From the NCBI RefSeq assembly GCF_003837805.1, contig NZ_RQIT01000010.1:62001-126000 (forward strand): 64,000 nucleotides of DNA, read 5' to 3'. The DNA is from Bradyrhizobium sp. RP6 (GTDB lineage Bacteria > Pseudomonadota > Alphaproteobacteria > Rhizobiales > Xanthobacteraceae). Shown piece after piece: positions 38,330 to 46,339 of this stretch (the stretch's first letter is position 1; every line of letters starts with the position of its first letter). Under the pieces are notes generated by a model. It was given only the letters and a program-made list of their open reading frames with translations, ran no database searches and was not told the DNA's origin. A program made the position numbers and the translations under genes.

Positions 38330-41094
38330 CCAAGATTACGTTCGAACTCGACGGCAAGCAGGTCGAGGCCAAGCCCGGCGAGACCATCTGGCAGGTCGCA
38401 AAGCGCCAGGGCCGCGACATTCCGCATCTCTGTTATTCGCCGGCGCCGGACTATCGCCCCGACGGCAATTGCCGCGCCTGCATGGTCGAGATCGAGGGCG
38501 AGCGCGTCTTGGCGGCGTCCTGCAAGCGCACCCCGTCGGTCGGCATGAAGGTGAAGACCGAGTCCGCGCGCGCGGTGTCGGCGCAAAAGATGGTGATGGA
38601 GCTGCTCGTCGCCGACCAGCCGGCGCGCGAGACCTCGCACGATCCCGATTCCAAATTCTGGCATTGGGCCGAGACGACAGGCGTCACCGAGAGCCGTTTC
38701 CCCGCAGCCGAGCGCTGGGCGACCGACGCCAGCCATCCGGCGATGCGCGTCAATCTCGATGCCTGCATCCAGTGCGGCCTGTGCGTGCGCGCCTGCCGCG
38801 AGGTCCAGGTCAACGACGTCATCGGCATGGCCTACCGCAATGCCGGCGCCAAGATCGTGTTCGACTTCGACGATCCCATGGGCGAGTCCACCTGCGTCGC
38901 CTGCGGCGAATGCGTGCAGGCCTGCCCGACCGGCGCCTTGATGCCGGCTGTGATGCTGGATGAGAAGCAGACTCGCGTGACCTATGCCGACAGGAAGGTC
39001 GACTCGCTCTGCCCGTTCTGCGGCGTCGGCTGCCAGGTGACCTACGAGGTCAAGGACGAGAAGGTGATCTATGCCGAGGGCCGCGACGGCCCCGCCAATC
39101 ATAATCGTCTTTGCGTGAAGGGTCGTTTCGGCTTCGACTATATCCATCATCCGCATCGGCTGACCAAGCCGCTGGTTCGCCTGCCGAACGCAAAGAAGGA
39201 CGCCAACGACCAGGTCGACCCGGCCAATCCGTTCACCCATTTCCGCGAGGCGAGCTGGGAGGAAGCGCTCGACATCGCGGCCAGGGGGCTCGTCAAGATC
39301 CGCGACGAGAAGGGTGTGAAGGCGCTGGCCGGCTTCGGTTCGGCCAAGGGCTCGAACGAAGAGGCCTATCTGTTCCAGAAGCTGGTGCGCACCGGCTTCG
39401 GCTCGAACAACGTCGACCATTGCACCCGGCTGTGCCACGCCTCGTCGGTGGCGGCGCTGTTCGAAGGCTTGAGTTCGGGCGCGGTGTCCGCGCCGTTCTC
39501 TGCCGCGATGGATGCCGAAGTGATCTGGGTGATCGGCGCCAACCCGACCGTGAACCATCCGGTCGCCGCGACCTTCATCAAGAACGCGGTCAAGCAGAAC
39601 GGCGCCAAGCTGTTCGTGATGGATCCGCGGCGGCAGACGCTATCGCGCCACGCGACCAGGCATCTGCAGTTCAAGCCCGGCTCGGACGTTGCCATGCTGA
39701 ACGCGATGATCAACACGATCATCACCGAGGGCCTGACCGACGACCAGTACATCGCCGGCTATACGGAAGGCTTCGAGGACCTCAAGGAGAAGATCAAGGA
39801 GTTCACGCCGGAGAAGATGGAGCCGATCTGCGGCATCCCGGCGCAGACGCTGCGCGAGGTGGCGCGCACCTATGCGCGGGCAAAATCGTCTATCATCTTC
39901 TGGGGCATGGGCATCAGCCAGCACGTCCACGGCACCGACAATGCGCGCTGCCTGATTGCGCTCGCGCTGATCACCGGCCAGGTCGGCCGTGCCGGCACCG
40001 GCCTGCATCCGCTGCGCGGCCAAAACAACGTGCAGGGCGCCTCCGATGCCGGCCTGATCCCGATGTTCCTGCCGGATTACCAGCCGGTCGGCCGCGACGA
40101 CATGCGTGGTGCTTTCGAGAAGCTGTGGCAGCAGGATCTCGATCCGGTGCGCGGCCTGACCGTGGTCGAGATCATGAACGCGATCCATGCCGGCGAGATC
40201 AAGGGCATGTATATCGAGGGCGAGAACCCCGCGATGTCCGATCCCGATCTCCAGCATGCCCGCGAAGCGCTTGCGATGCTCGATCATCTCGTGGTGCAGG
40301 ATCTCTTCGTCACCGAAACCGCGTTCCACGCCGACGTGGTCCTGCCGGCCTCGGCCTTCGCCGAGAAGGAGGGCTCGTTCACCAACACCGACCGCCGCGT
40401 GCAGCTGGCGCGCCAGGTGATCAAGCCGCCGGGCGATGCGCGGCAGGATCTCTGGATCATCCAGGAGATCGGCAAGCGCATGGGCCTGCCCTGGAATTAT
40501 GCCGGGCCCGGCGACGTTTACACCGAGATGGCGGAGCTGATGCCGTCGCTGAAGAACATCAGCTGGGAGCGGCTGGTGCGCGAAGGCGCGGTCACCTATC
40601 CGGCCGACGCTCCTGACAAGCCCGGCAACGAGATCATCTTCACGACCGGCTTCCCGACTGCGAGCGGCCGCGGCAAGATCGTGCCGGCCAAGGTGATCCC
40701 GCCGGACGAGATTCCGGACGATGAATATCCTATGGTGCTGTCGACCGGCCGCGTGCTGGAGCACTGGCACACCGGCTCGATGACGCGCCGCGCCCAGGTG
40801 CTCGACCAGATCGAGCCGGAGGCGGTCGCCTTCATGTCGCCGAAGGACATGCGGAAGAAGAAGCTCGCGCCCGGCGATTTCATCCGCCTGGAGACCCGCC
40901 GCGGCGCGGTCGAGGTCAAGGTCCGCTCCGACCGTGACGTGCCCGAGAACATGGTGTTCATGCCGTTCTGCTACGCCGAGGCGGCAGCGAACCTGCTCAC
41001 CAATCCGGCGCTCGATCCGTTCGGCAAGATCCCGGAATTCAAGTTCTGCGCAGCCAGGGCGGAGCGCGCCGAGATGCGGGACGCGGCGGAGTAG
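38326..41094 (+). CDS. fdsA: Formate dehydrogenase alpha subunit, Mo/W bis-MGD
   Basis: 922 residues. Residues 1-80: [2Fe-2S] domain with Cys36, Cys49, Cys52, Cys66. Residues 140-210: two [4Fe-4S] motifs, DACIQCGLCVRACRE and STCVACGECVQACPTG. Residues 225-240: the catalytic-domain [4Fe-4S] motif LCPFCGVGC. The metal ligand is Cys370 in CTRLCHASS, where E. coli FdhF has selenocysteine. A molybdopterin oxidoreductase domain and C-terminal dinucleotide-binding domain complete it. It oxidises formate to CO2. No FdsD-type small subunit follows. Cytoplasmic, no Tat signal. Metal could be W, given the TupA-like gene, but sequence alone does not decide. Confidence 0.94.
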   Translation: MTKITFELDGKQVEAKPGETIWQVAKRQGRDIPHLCYSPAPDYRPDGNCRACMVEIEGERVLAASCKRTPSVGMKVKTESARAVSAQKMVMELLVADQPARETSHDPDSKFWHWAETTGVTESRFPAAERWATDASHPAMRVNLDACIQCGLCVRACREVQVNDVIGMAYRNAGAKIVFDFDDPMGESTCVACGECVQACPTGALMPAVMLDEKQTRVTYADRKVDSLCPFCGVGCQVTYEVKDEKVIYAEGRDGPANHNRLCVKGRFGFDYIHHPHRLTKPLVRLPNAKKDANDQVDPANPFTHFREASWEEALDIAARGLVKIRDEKGVKALAGFGSAKGSNEEAYLFQKLVRTGFGSNNVDHCTRLCHASSVAALFEGLSSGAVSAPFSAAMDAEVIWVIGANPTVNHPVAATFIKNAVKQNGAKLFVMDPRRQTLSRHATRHLQFKPGSDVAMLNAMINTIITEGLTDDQYIAGYTEGFEDLKEKIKEFTPEKMEPICGIPAQTLREVARTYARAKSSIIFWGMGISQHVHGTDNARCLIALALITGQVGRAGTGLHPLRGQNNVQGASDAGLIPMFLPDYQPVGRDDMRGAFEKLWQQDLDPVRGLTVVEIMNAIHAGEIKGMYIEGENPAMSDPDLQHAREALAMLDHLVVQDLFVTETAFHADVVLPASAFAEKEGSFTNTDRRVQLARQVIKPPGDARQDLWIIQEIGKRMGLPWNYAGPGDVYTEMAELMPSLKNISWERLVREGAVTYPADAPDKPGNEIIFTTGFPTASGRGKIVPAKVIPPDEIPDDEYPMVLSTGRVLEHWHTGSMTRRAQVLDQIEPEAVAFMSPKDMRKKKLAPGDFIRLETRRGAVEVKVRSDRDVPENMVFMPFCYAEAAANLLTNPALDPFGKIPEFKFCAARAERAEMRDAAE

Positions 41095-41135
41095 GGGAAG
41101 GTAGCCTGAGGCGTTACGGCGCCCGCAGCGCCCTC

Positions 41136-41268
41136 GGTGTCGTCCCCGCGCACGCGGGGACCCATACCGCGTGATCTCACGATTATGGACGGTCGAAGTC
41201 CCGGAGCACGAGTCTTCGCCAGATTCCTCCCTAGGGTTATGGGTCCCCGCGTGCGCGGGGACGACACC
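41136..41268. repeat. Interspersed repeat with perfect 31-bp inverted arms
   Basis: The 31-base arm at 41136-41166 (starting GGTGTCGTCCCCGCGCACGC) recurs exactly inverted at 41238-41268, around a 71-base spacer. Each arm also contains its own small palindrome CCCCGCGCACGCGGGG. It follows the formate dehydrogenase operon and may end transcription. This GTCGTCCCCGCG element is widespread in Bradyrhizobium. Confidence 0.85.
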
Positions 41269-41342
41269 TGAATTTGTCGCGGGTCATTGCACCTCAACTG
41301 TCACCGCTTCGTTCCCCGCCATGACGGTGGTAAACACCGTCC

Positions 41343-41816
41343 ATGTCCAAAGTCACCCCAGCCACGCGCGCGCTTGACGCCGCCGGTGTTGCCTTCACCG
41401 TTCACGCCTATGAGTACGATCCCGACGCCGAGAGCATCGGGCTCCAGGCCGCCGCCGCGCTCGGTGAGGACCCGGCGCGGGTCCTGAAGACGCTGATGGC
41501 GCAGGTCGACGGCAAGCCGGTCTGCGTGGTCGTCCCTTCCGACCAAGAAGTCTCGATGAAGAAGCTCGCCGCGGCCGCAGGTGGCAAGTCGGCGCAGATG
41601 ATGAAGCCGGCCGAGGCCGAACGCATCACCGGCTACAAGGTCGGCGGCATCAGCCCGTTCGGCCAGCGCAAGCAGGTCGGCGCGGTGATCGAGCAGAGCG
41701 CGCTTGCGCATGACCTCGTCTATCTCAATGGTGGCCAGCGCGGACTACAGGTCCGGCTGAAGCCAGCCGATGTCCGGGATGTCCTCAAGGCGGTCGTGGC
41801 GGATGTGCTGGCGTGA
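41343..41816 (+). CDS. ybaK: YbaK/EbsC-type aminoacyl-tRNA deacylase
   Basis: 157 residues: SKVTPATRALDAAGVAFTVH at the start, LGEDPARVLKTLMAQVDGKP with the conserved Lys of the deacylase site, VVVPSDQEVSMKKLAAAAGG, ERITGYKVGGISPFGQRK and LVYLNGGQRGLQVRLKPAD. Proteins of this type hydrolyse Cys-tRNA(Pro) formed by misacylation. The start follows the repeat by 74 bases. Single-domain, soluble; followed closely by the HupE-like gene. Confidence 0.9.
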   Translation: MSKVTPATRALDAAGVAFTVHAYEYDPDAESIGLQAAAALGEDPARVLKTLMAQVDGKPVCVVVPSDQEVSMKKLAAAAGGKSAQMMKPAEAERITGYKVGGISPFGQRKQVGAVIEQSALAHDLVYLNGGQRGLQVRLKPADVRDVLKAVVADVLA

Positions 41817-41834
41817 CGGCGACGGAGCGGGATC

Positions 41835-42920
41835 GTGAAGTGGCCGCTTCTGCTGTGGCTTGCGATTCTGCTCGGCATCGGTCGTCCGGCCGAGGCGCAT
41901 CAGGTCAACCTCGTCACGGCGCGCGTGGCGCTGACCGCCGATCGCATCGTGAAGGTAGAGCTCGGATTGAAGGGCAGCGATGTCGATCGCCTGATCGGCA
42001 CCAGGGCGTATGACGCAAAGCAGGACGCGGTCGATCCCGCGGCCGTCGAAGCGGCCGGCGCCGCAATCCTTGCCTATCTCGATACGCATATGGCCGTGAC
42101 AGGGGGCGGCACGGCCTGTGCCCCGGGCAGTGCTGCGATTTTGCCCGACGGTGACGGCATCGTCTATCGCAACAGCTTTGCCTGCGCGAACATGGCCGGC
42201 GATATCGTCTACCGCTCCACCGTGCTGACGGAAAAGGACAAGGCTGCGCGTCAGGTCATGCTGGTCGCGCAGGGCAAGTCCGAGTCGCAGGCCTTGCTCG
42301 ACGCCGACAATATCACGGTCACGCTCTCGAAGGAGCCGCCGTCGCTGTCCTCGACCATGTGGCGCTATCTCCTGACCGGCATCGAGCACATCTTCCTCGG
42401 CTACGATCACGTCGCATTCCTGGCAGCAATCGTTCTATGGGCGCGCCGGCTGATGCCGGTCGTCAAGATCGTCACCGCCTTCACCGTCGCTCATTCCCTG
42501 ACATTGTCGCTCGCGGCGTTGAATGTCCTGGTCATCCCGAGCCGCATCGTGGAGCCGGCGATCGCGGCCTCGATCGTGTTCGTGGCGGTCGAGAACTTCT
42601 TCTCGCGAGACGTCGACAAGCGCTGGCGCCTGGCTTTCCTGTTCGGCCTGATTCACGGCTTCGGTTTCGCCGGCGTGCTTCGGGAGATTGGTTTGCCGCC
42701 GGACGCGATCGTCCCGGCGCTGGCCGCCTTCAACCTTGGCGTCGAGATCGGGCAGATCGCGATCGTCGCGCTGATGCTGCCGGTGCTTGGCCTGATGGAC
42801 CGGATCACCCTAGTCGGTCGGGATGAGCCGGCGCGCGCGGCGAGGCTGGTCTACGCCATGTCCGCGGTGATCGGCCTGCTTGGTGGCTATTGGCTGGTGA
42901 CGCGAATGTTCGAGGCTTGA
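41835..42920 (+). CDS. HupE/UreJ-like membrane protein
   Basis: 361 residues. A signal sequence (WPLLLWLAILLGIGRPAEAH) leads to an extracytoplasmic domain of about 150 residues, then six or seven membrane helices of HupE/UreJ_2 type: YLLTGIEHIFLGYDHVAFLA, IVTAFTVAHSLTLSLAALNV, FLFGLIHGFGFAGVLREIGL and FNLGVEIGQIAIVALMLPVL. The His residues in GIEHIFLGYDH and AHSLT are typical for this family, which is linked to nickel or other metal transport. The start is a GTG with GGAGCGGG upstream. No urease or hydrogenase genes nearby. Confidence 0.82.
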   Translation: MKWPLLLWLAILLGIGRPAEAHQVNLVTARVALTADRIVKVELGLKGSDVDRLIGTRAYDAKQDAVDPAAVEAAGAAILAYLDTHMAVTGGGTACAPGSAAILPDGDGIVYRNSFACANMAGDIVYRSTVLTEKDKAARQVMLVAQGKSESQALLDADNITVTLSKEPPSLSSTMWRYLLTGIEHIFLGYDHVAFLAAIVLWARRLMPVVKIVTAFTVAHSLTLSLAALNVLVIPSRIVEPAIAASIVFVAVENFFSRDVDKRWRLAFLFGLIHGFGFAGVLREIGLPPDAIVPALAAFNLGVEIGQIAIVALMLPVLGLMDRITLVGRDEPARAARLVYAMSAVIGLLGGYWLVTRMFEA

Positions 42921-42928
42921 GCTGACGC

Positions 42929-43612
42929 CTACTGCTTTTGCAGCAACTTGAGCCGGCAGCGCAGCGCTTCCCGGATATGCGCGCGCGCGAACTGTTCGGC
43001 CTTGTCGCCGTCGCGCGCGGCGATGGCCTCGATGATGCCTCGGTGCTCGCCGTGACTGGTCGAGGGACGGCCCGATACGGTGAAGGTGGTCGGGCCGAGC
43101 AGCGCGATCCAGTCCTGCAATTCCCGCGAAGCGTTGTCGAGATAGCGGTTGCGCGCGGCGCGGCAGATGGCCTCGTGGAAGGCGCGGTTGAGTCGCGCCA
43201 TCTCGGCGGTGTCGGTTCCGGGCGCCTCGACAAAAGCCTGCTCGATATCTCGGAGCGCGTCGATCTCCGTTGTTGAGGCGTGCTCAGCGGCGAGGCGTGC
43301 GGCGGCGCCTTCCATGATCTCGCGCATGGCGTAGAGCTCGAGCACCTCTGAGATGTCGAGATTGCGCACGATCAGCCCGCGGCCGGCGGCGGGTTCGACG
43401 AAGCCGCGCGCGGCGAGCCGGCCCAGCGCTTCGCGAACCGGAGTGCGGCTGACCTTCAGCCGCTGGGCAACCTCCTCCTCCCGCAGCCGGTCGCCCGCGC
43501 GATAGCTGCCGGCCTGAAGGGCTGCGCAAAGCGAGCGGAACACGGCTTCACCGAGCGCCAGGCCTGCGCCGCGCGAAACCGATGCGTCTGTCTTTGCCGG
43601 GCGTCTGGCCAT
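42929..43612 (-). CDS. GntR-family (FCD subfamily) regulator
   Basis: 227 residues. The winged helix (about 15-85) reads VFRSLCAALQAGSYRAGDRL, REEEVAQRLKVSRTPVREAL, GRLAARGFVEPAAGRGLIV. The FCD effector domain (about 90-225) includes LYAMREIMEGAAARLAAEHA, LNRAFHEAICRAARNRYLDN and HGEHRGIIEAIAARDGDKAE with likely metal-binding His residues. FCD regulators respond to organic acids. Divergent from tcuA with a perfect palindrome in between, so it is the probable repressor of tricarballylate use, in place of the LysR-type TcuR of Salmonella. Start ATG 43612 with GAGGG upstream. Confidence 0.88.
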   Translation of the reverse strand: MARRPAKTDASVSRGAGLALGEAVFRSLCAALQAGSYRAGDRLREEEVAQRLKVSRTPVREALGRLAARGFVEPAAGRGLIVRNLDISEVLELYAMREIMEGAAARLAAEHASTTEIDALRDIEQAFVEAPGTDTAEMARLNRAFHEAICRAARNRYLDNASRELQDWIALLGPTTFTVSGRPSTSHGEHRGIIEAIAARDGDKAEQFARAHIREALRCRLKLLQKQ

Positions 43613-43670
43613 GATCCCTCGATGCGCATGCTGTCCATGCAAGATGCCGCTTGCGCCTGATATGTATATC

Positions 43671-43682
43671 TTTGTATACAAA
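43671..43682. promoter_or_regulatory. Palindromic operator candidate between gntR and tcuA
   Basis: TTTGTATACAAA is a perfect 12-bp palindrome, with the flanking ATATGTATAT adding AT-rich symmetry. GntR/FCD proteins bind short palindromes of the N-GT-N-AC type. It lies 58 bases upstream of the GntR start and about 80 upstream of the tcuA start, so it could control both. Confidence 0.6.
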
Positions 43683-43763
43683 AGTGCGCAATGGCGGGAT
43701 CAGGTTGATCGAGGCCGCTCGGCGGGTGGAATGTCTCCAACCTCGCCGCATCGGGCAGACGGT

Positions 43764-45155
43764 ATGAGCAGCAAGTACGACGTGCTGGTGATCGGCGGCG
43801 GCAATGCGGCGCTTTGCGCGGCGATCAGCGCCCGGCGCGCCGGCGCCTCGGTGCTCGTCCTCGAAGGAGCACCAAAATTCTATCGCGGCGGCAACACCCG
43901 CCACACCCGTAACATGCGCTGCGCCCATGATGCCGCGACCGAAATCCTGACCGGTCCCTATACCGAGGAGGAATTCCGGGAGGACCTGCTGCGCGTCACC
44001 GGCGGACAGACCGACGAGGTGCTGGCGCGCCACATGATCCGCGAATCCAAGGACATCCTGAACTGGATCGTGGAGCAGGGCGTGCGCTGGCAGCCTTCGC
44101 TCGGCGGCACGCTGAGCCTCGGCCGCACCAACTCCTTCTTCCTTGGCGGCGGCCGGGCGATGCTCAACGCGCTCTATCTCACCGCCGAACGGCTCGGCGT
44201 CGAGGTCGAATATGACGCCGAGGTTACCGACCTCGTGATCGAGCACGGCATGTTCCTCGCTGCCCGCCTCAAGCGGCCGATCAAGGGCGAGACCGAGGTC
44301 CGCGCGACCTCGCTGGTCGCCGCCGCCGGCGGATTCGAGGCCAACATCGAATGGCTGAAGCAATATTGGGGCGAGGTCGCCGACAACTTCCTGATCCGCG
44401 GCACCCCCTACAATCGTGGCTCGATCCTGAAGATGCTGCTCGACAAGGGCGTGCAGGAGGTCGGCGATCCCACGCAGTGCCATGCGGTCGCGATCGACGC
44501 CCGCGCGCCGAAATTCGACGGCGGCATCATCACGCGACACGACTCGGTCGTGTTCGGCATCGTCGTCAACAAGCACGCGCAGCGCTTCTACGACGAGGGC
44601 GAGGACATCTGGCCGAAGCGTTACGCGATCTGGGGGCGGCTGGTCGCAGCGCAGCCCGACCAGATCGCCTACATCATCTTCGATTCCACGGTTGTCACCA
44701 GCTTCATGCCAACGCTGTTTCCACCGATCGCCGGGCAGACGGTGGCGGAGCTCGCCGGCAAGCTCGAGCTCGATCCGGCCGCGCTGGAGAAGACCATCAC
44801 CGAGTTCAACGCCGCGGTCCGGTTCGGCACTTTCGATCACACGATCCTGGACGACTGCCGTACCGAAGGCATCACGCCGCCGAAGACGCACTGGGCGCGC
44901 CGGATCGAGACGCCGCCTTATCTCGCCTATCCGGTGCGGCCCGGCATCACCTTCACCTATCTCGGCACGCGCGTGAACAAGGAGGCGCGGATGCTGATGA
45001 AGGGCGGCAAGCCGTCAGGCAACATGTTCGCGGCAGGCGAGATCATGGCCGGCAACGTGCTCGGCAAGGGTTATGCCGCCGGCATGGGCATGACGATCGG
45101 CAGCGTGTTCGGGCGGATCGCGGGACGGGAAGCGGCAAAACATGCACGGAACTAG
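43764..45155 (+). CDS. tcuA: TcuA, FAD-dependent tricarballylate dehydrogenase
   Basis: 463 residues. The FAD-binding motif YDVLVIGGGNAALCAAISAR opens the protein, followed by APKFYRGGNTRHTRNMRCAH, LGRTNSFFLGGGRAMLNALY, AAAGGFEANIEWLKQYWGE and, at the end, GNMFAAGEIMAGNVLGKGYA with GMGMTIGSVFGRIAG. This matches the tricarballylate dehydrogenase of the fumarate-reductase/succinate-dehydrogenase flavoprotein group, which makes cis-aconitate. ATG 43764 starts right at the flavin motif; ATG 43731 is possible and adds eleven residues. The gene overlaps tcuB by 14 bases. Confidence 0.9.
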   Translation: MSSKYDVLVIGGGNAALCAAISARRAGASVLVLEGAPKFYRGGNTRHTRNMRCAHDAATEILTGPYTEEEFREDLLRVTGGQTDEVLARHMIRESKDILNWIVEQGVRWQPSLGGTLSLGRTNSFFLGGGRAMLNALYLTAERLGVEVEYDAEVTDLVIEHGMFLAARLKRPIKGETEVRATSLVAAAGGFEANIEWLKQYWGEVADNFLIRGTPYNRGSILKMLLDKGVQEVGDPTQCHAVAIDARAPKFDGGIITRHDSVVFGIVVNKHAQRFYDEGEDIWPKRYAIWGRLVAAQPDQIAYIIFDSTVVTSFMPTLFPPIAGQTVAELAGKLELDPAALEKTITEFNAAVRFGTFDHTILDDCRTEGITPPKTHWARRIETPPYLAYPVRPGITFTYLGTRVNKEARMLMKGGKPSGNMFAAGEIMAGNVLGKGYAAGMGMTIGSVFGRIAGREAAKHARN

Positions 45156-46242
45156 GATTCTCGACGAAGCCGACCGCCTGATGACGGTCTGCAATTCCTG
45201 CCGCTATTGCGAGGGCCTGTGCGCGGTGTTTCCGGCCATGGAAATGCGCCGCGCCTTCTCCGACGGCGATCTCAACTATCTCGCCAATCTCTGCCATGGC
45301 TGCGGCGCCTGCTACGTCGACTGCCAGTTCTCCCCGCCGCACGAGTTCAACGTCAATGTTCCCAAGACGCTGGCGGTCGCGCGCGCGGAATCCTATGCGG
45401 CCTATGCCTGGCCGCAGGCGCTGTCCGGCGCGTTCGCGCGCAACGGCCTCGTAATCAGCGTCATCGCCGCGCTCAGCATGGCCGCCTTCATCCTCGGCTT
45501 CGCCGCCCTGAACGGCACCAGCGTGCTGTTCGGTGTCCATACAGGGCCGGGCGCGTTCTACAGGCTGATGCCGCACAATGTGATGGCGGCGTTGTTCAGC
45601 GCCGCATTCCTCTACGCCATCCTGGCTCTCGCCATGAGCGTGCGCGCCTTCTGGCGCGACATTGGCGCACCCATTGGCGGCCGCGCCGACGGCGGCTCGA
45701 TCTTTCAGGCGATCCGCGACGCGGGCGAGCTGCGCTATCTCCATGGCGGCGGCGTCGGCTGCTACAACGAGGACGACAAGCCGACCGACCGGCGCAAGCT
45801 CTATCACCACCTGACCTTCTACGGCTTCCTGTTCTGCTTCGCCGCGACGGCGGTGGCGACGCTGTATCACTATCTGTTCGGGCGCGAGGCGCCATATCCG
45901 TGGTGGGACCTGCCCGTAGCGCTTGGCACGCTCGGTGGTATCGGTTTGATCATCGGGCCGGTCGGCCTGTTCATGGCCAAGATGCGGCGCGATCCCGCGC
46001 TGCTTGACGAGAGCCGTTACGGGATGGATGTCGGCTTCATCGCCATGCTGTTCCTGACCGGCGCCACCGGAATGCTGCTGCTCGTCCTGCGCGAGACAGG
46101 CGCGATGGGGCCGCTGCTCGCGCTGCATCTCGGCGCTGTGTTCGCGTTGTTCATCACCATGCCCTACGGCAAGTTCGTGCACGGCATCTACCGCTTCGCC
46201 GCGCTGGTGCGGTACGCGCAGGAGCGGCGGACCGCGGCGTGA
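45142..46242 (+). CDS. tcuB: TcuB, electron-transfer partner of tricarballylate dehydrogenase
   Basis: 366 residues. The N-terminal 60 residues hold two [4Fe-4S] ligand sets: CNSCRYCEGLCAVFP and NLCHGCGACYVDCQFSPPH. The rest is a membrane domain with about six helices (SVIAALSMAAFILGFAALNG, LYHHLTFYGFLFCFAATAVA, MPYGKFVHGIYRFAALVRYA) containing His residues suited to haem. TcuB reoxidises the flavin of TcuA and passes electrons to quinone. No tcuC-type transporter follows, so uptake must come from elsewhere; the Bug and TAXI binding proteins at 17.9-19.9 kb are possible but unproven partners. Confidence 0.9.
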   Translation: MHGTRILDEADRLMTVCNSCRYCEGLCAVFPAMEMRRAFSDGDLNYLANLCHGCGACYVDCQFSPPHEFNVNVPKTLAVARAESYAAYAWPQALSGAFARNGLVISVIAALSMAAFILGFAALNGTSVLFGVHTGPGAFYRLMPHNVMAALFSAAFLYAILALAMSVRAFWRDIGAPIGGRADGGSIFQAIRDAGELRYLHGGGVGCYNEDDKPTDRRKLYHHLTFYGFLFCFAATAVATLYHYLFGREAPYPWWDLPVALGTLGGIGLIIGPVGLFMAKMRRDPALLDESRYGMDVGFIAMLFLTGATGMLLLVLRETGAMGPLLALHLGAVFALFITMPYGKFVHGIYRFAALVRYAQERRTAA

Positions 46243-46339
46243 TCCCTTGTCCCGGTTGAAACTGACCGTCGCGCTGGAAGGCGATGGCGGGACCAAGAAT
46301 CAGAGAGCGCTGCCTCCGCGGTGACAGCGGCCAGCTGCG

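Noticed and set aside
39421..39435. Selenocysteine at the active site of formate dehydrogenase
   Set aside because: The codon at the metal-ligand position is TGC (Cys370), not TGA.
38000..40770. Long minus-strand frames opposite the formate dehydrogenase genes
   Set aside because: They mirror codon bias of the real genes, contain no family motifs and lack start signals.
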